Assembly (NCBI GenBank): GCA_029213265.1
Contig: JARGNG010000026.1
Span: forward strand, 1 to 61,480
Direction: 5' to 3'
Length of the DNA stretch: 61,480 nucleotides
Source of the DNA: Verrucomicrobiales bacterium
GTDB taxonomy: Bacteria; Verrucomicrobiota; Verrucomicrobiia; Verrucomicrobiales; DEV007
Positions 59,910 through 61,480 of this stretch are shown here, in pieces. Under the pieces are notes generated by a model. That model searched no databases and was not told the origin of the DNA. It saw nothing but the letters and a program-made list of their open reading frames with translations. The position numbers and the translations under genes were made by a program. Each line of letters starts with the position of its first letter. Position 1 is the stretch's first letter.

Positions 59910-60695
59910 ATGGCTTCTAAAACGGCTTCGAGTGGATCCTTTTTGTCCGGAGTGATCAACGGAATCACGATCTACTTTCGGGTTCCGCGCATCCTCTTTC
60001 GCTACAAACTCTGGCCGTTTCAGTTGCTTCCTGCCGTGATCAGCCTCTTCCTCAGCATCGCTCTCTTTTGGATTTTCTATCTGGTAGCGGGACGATTCTC
60101 GGAATGGATGGACGGATTGATCCGCGTCCCGATCGAGTGGCTCGATCAAACCATCACCATCACGATGGCGGTCCTGACCTTCATTGCTCTCGCAGCCGGG
60201 TTTTTCTTTGTCCACAAGCACCTCGTTCTGATTGCCCTGGCACCCTTCCTCGGAACGATTGCCGAGGAAACGATGAAAGCGGTAAAGGGCGACTCCTACG
60301 TGAAATCGGATCTCGGAATTGTTCCCTCTCTGGGCCGAAGTGCCCAAATCAACCTTCGTTACATTCTCAGGGAGATCGTCACGAACCTGGGATTTCTCTG
60401 CTGCGGAATCATTCCGCTGTTCGGATCGGTAGTTTCCGCGACCGGAATGTTTTTGACGCAGGCCCGTTTCCTTGGCTACGGACTGATGGATTTCCCGCTC
60501 GAGAATCGCGGTCTCAGCGTCAATGAAAGCGACCGCTTTGCTCATCAAAGAAAGGGCCTTTCGGTTGGAATCGGAGCCGGATATTTACTCCTCATGATGA
60601 TCCCGTTTGTCGGCTGGATGTTTGCCCCCACATTTGGAACCGTTGCCGGAACCCTGCGCGCCATCGAGGAGCTGGATGCGCAGGCGGCGGAGTGA
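59910..60695 (+). CDS. EI24-domain (CysZ-like) membrane protein
   Basis: A 261-residue protein from the ATG at 59910; a longer frame to 59745 overlaps the regulatory gap and is rejected. It has about four long hydrophobic segments (L-P-A-V-I-S-L-F-L-S-I-A-L-F-W-I-F-Y-L, T-I-T-M-A-V-L-T-F-I-A-L-A-A-G) and the family run S-G-V-I-N-G. F-L-G-T-I-A-E-E-T and Y-L-L-L-M-M-I-P-F-V-G-W are also typical. CysZ relatives transport sulfate; with many sulfatases nearby a sulfate link is tempting but not shown. Confidence 0.8.
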   Translation: MASKTASSGSFLSGVINGITIYFRVPRILFRYKLWPFQLLPAVISLFLSIALFWIFYLVAGRFSEWMDGLIRVPIEWLDQTITITMAVLTFIALAAGFFFVHKHLVLIALAPFLGTIAEETMKAVKGDSYVKSDLGIVPSLGRSAQINLRYILREIVTNLGFLCCGIIPLFGSVVSATGMFLTQARFLGYGLMDFPLENRGLSVNESDRFAHQRKGLSVGIGAGYLLLMMIPFVGWMFAPTFGTVAGTLRAIEELDAQAAE

Positions 60696-60709
60696 GAATA
60701 CGTCATCAG

Positions 60710-60739
60710 AACGGATTGACTCTTACGCCCCACCCTGTT
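60710..60739. promoter_or_regulatory. Degenerate paired AACCCTGTT-type box
   Basis: AACGGATT (60710-60717) and CACCCTGTT (60731-60739) are 13 bases apart, just before the gene at 60745. The match is weaker than at the other four sites but the spacing is the same. Confidence 0.3.
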
Positions 60740-60744
60740 GACTT

Positions 60745-61473
60745 ATGTATATGAACCGTGCGTCTCGATACCTGATTCCGGGCCTTCTTCTCTTTAGTAT
60801 ATATTTCACCTTTCCGGCTGGAGCAGAGGATGCCCCCCTCCGAATCTGGAAATCAAAGGCGGGATCGGAAATCATAGCCTCTCTCGTCAATTGGTCTGAC
60901 TACGACGTCACTCTCCGACGCGAAGATGGAGAAGAACTTGAGGTCGCCCTTGATCAAATCAGTGGAACTGATCTCAGCTATCTGCAGGGAAAGATGAGTC
61001 TCAAGGTGGAAAAGAAACCCAAGGTCCTGCCCTGGGTCGACGTCGGTGCGGTCGTGAAATCGCGGTCCAAAGATACCTCCTACGATATCTTTGGAACCCG
61101 GTACGATGCCCGTGCCATCAAGATGGTAATTGATGTCGATAACCACTCCGAAGAAAAGCTGGATGTGGAAGTCATCTGGATGTTTTTTGCCGAAGGCGTC
61201 TCCTCCCGTATCAAGATCAAAACTGCCGAGGATTTGTATCCGTTCAATGTAGAATCAACCAAACTCACGCTCGAGCCCCGGAGTGATGTTTCTTTCGAAA
61301 CAGCCGAAGCCAGAAAAACTGCGGTTGGATACGGCCAGTCCTACAAGGGAGGCTCGAAGATCAAAGGGATCGTCGTTCAGGTCTATTGGAAGGATTGGCT
61401 TCTGAAGGGGTTTGCCTCTCATCACATTGGTCGAGTCACCCGAACTGGCCCACCGGGAATGTTAGTCTGGTAG
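60745..61473 (+). CDS. Secreted protein with SHD1-like N-terminal domain
   Basis: A 242-residue protein with a signal (YLIPGLLLFSIYFTFPAGAE). Residues 28-78 follow the SHD1 pattern common in PVC proteins: R-I-W-K-S-K-A-G-S-E-I-I-A-S-L-V, then V-T-L-R-R-E-D-G-E-E-L-E-V-A-L-D-Q-I-S, then D-L-S-Y-L-Q. The rest is beta-rich (I-D-V-D-N-H-S-E-E-K-L-D-V-E-V-I-W-M-F-F) and ends close to the window edge at a TAG. No function is known. An ATG at 60751 is an alternative start. Confidence 0.7.
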   Translation: MYMNRASRYLIPGLLLFSIYFTFPAGAEDAPLRIWKSKAGSEIIASLVNWSDYDVTLRREDGEELEVALDQISGTDLSYLQGKMSLKVEKKPKVLPWVDVGAVVKSRSKDTSYDIFGTRYDARAIKMVIDVDNHSEEKLDVEVIWMFFAEGVSSRIKIKTAEDLYPFNVESTKLTLEPRSDVSFETAEARKTAVGYGQSYKGGSKIKGIVVQVYWKDWLLKGFASHHIGRVTRTGPPGMLVW

Positions 61474-61480
61474 GGTTCGT

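Overview
This 61.5 kb window of moderately GC-rich DNA looks like chromosome from a member of the PVC superphylum, most likely Verrucomicrobiota. The evidence is the gene content: three DUF1552/DUF1592 gene pairs plus one extra DUF1592-type cytochrome protein, six secreted formylglycine-type sulfatases, a Pirellula-type membrane-bound dehydrogenase with a c-type heme domain, a GDSL-DUF1080 fusion, Tat-exported TIM-barrel isomerases and an SHD1-like secreted protein. I see no rRNA, tRNA, CRISPR array, prophage or insertion-sequence transposase.

Layout. 1-5.1 kb: a cut-off M20 peptidase, the radical-SAM/DUF4130 DNA-repair pair, a DUF429 RNase H-like protein, a small SRPBCC protein and an FAD amine-oxidase-like enzyme. 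5.2-8.8 kb: first DUF1552/DUF1592 pair. 8.9-12.6 kb: a SUKH-type protein, then a ribose-type ABC binding protein and permease with a nucleoside hydrolase but no ATPase, then a truncated second nucleoside hydrolase. 12.6-13.1 kb: decayed coding DNA, a promoter and an overlapping intrinsic terminator. 13.1-15.8 kb: a tightly coupled unit of GAF protein, cytoplasmic subtilase and an L,D-transpeptidase with an unusual cytosolic-looking N-terminus. 15.8-35 kb: mostly secreted catabolic or surface proteins (five sulfatases, an esterase-SMP30 fusion, two cytochrome/DUF1592 proteins, one DUF1552). 34.7-43.2 kb: aldo/keto reductase, Na+/solute symporter with its small partner, a secreted nitrilase, an LRR protein and a TIM-barrel protein. 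43.3-61.5 kb: thioredoxin, PVC dehydrogenase, GDSL-DUF1080, sulfatase, YihY, S1/P1-like protein, third DUF1552/DUF1592 pair, a dihydrolipoamide/mercuric reductase-like enzyme, a DUF2231-cytochrome protein, an EI24 protein and an SHD1-like protein.

How it fits together. Most products carry Sec, lipoprotein or Tat signals, which suggests periplasmic or surface breakdown of sulfated polysaccharides with uptake of the released sugars. This is inference from family membership; no glycoside hydrolase is obvious here.

The most interesting signals are in the DNA between genes. (1) A family of REP/BIME-like elements: two inverted hairpins, each preceded by GTAG or a close variant, with covarying stems and GNRA-type four-base loops in all eight hairpins; some donate the TAG stop codon of the neighbouring gene. 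(2) A bipartite box, AACCCTGTT or its reverse complement, occurring as pairs with exactly 13 bases between the halves in front of five genes. (3) A shared palindrome ACAGAY-N2-GTCTGT upstream of thioredoxin and of the disulfide oxidoreductase, suggesting a small redox regulon. (4) The GAF-subtilase-L,D-transpeptidase unit, with a terminator overlapping its promoter.
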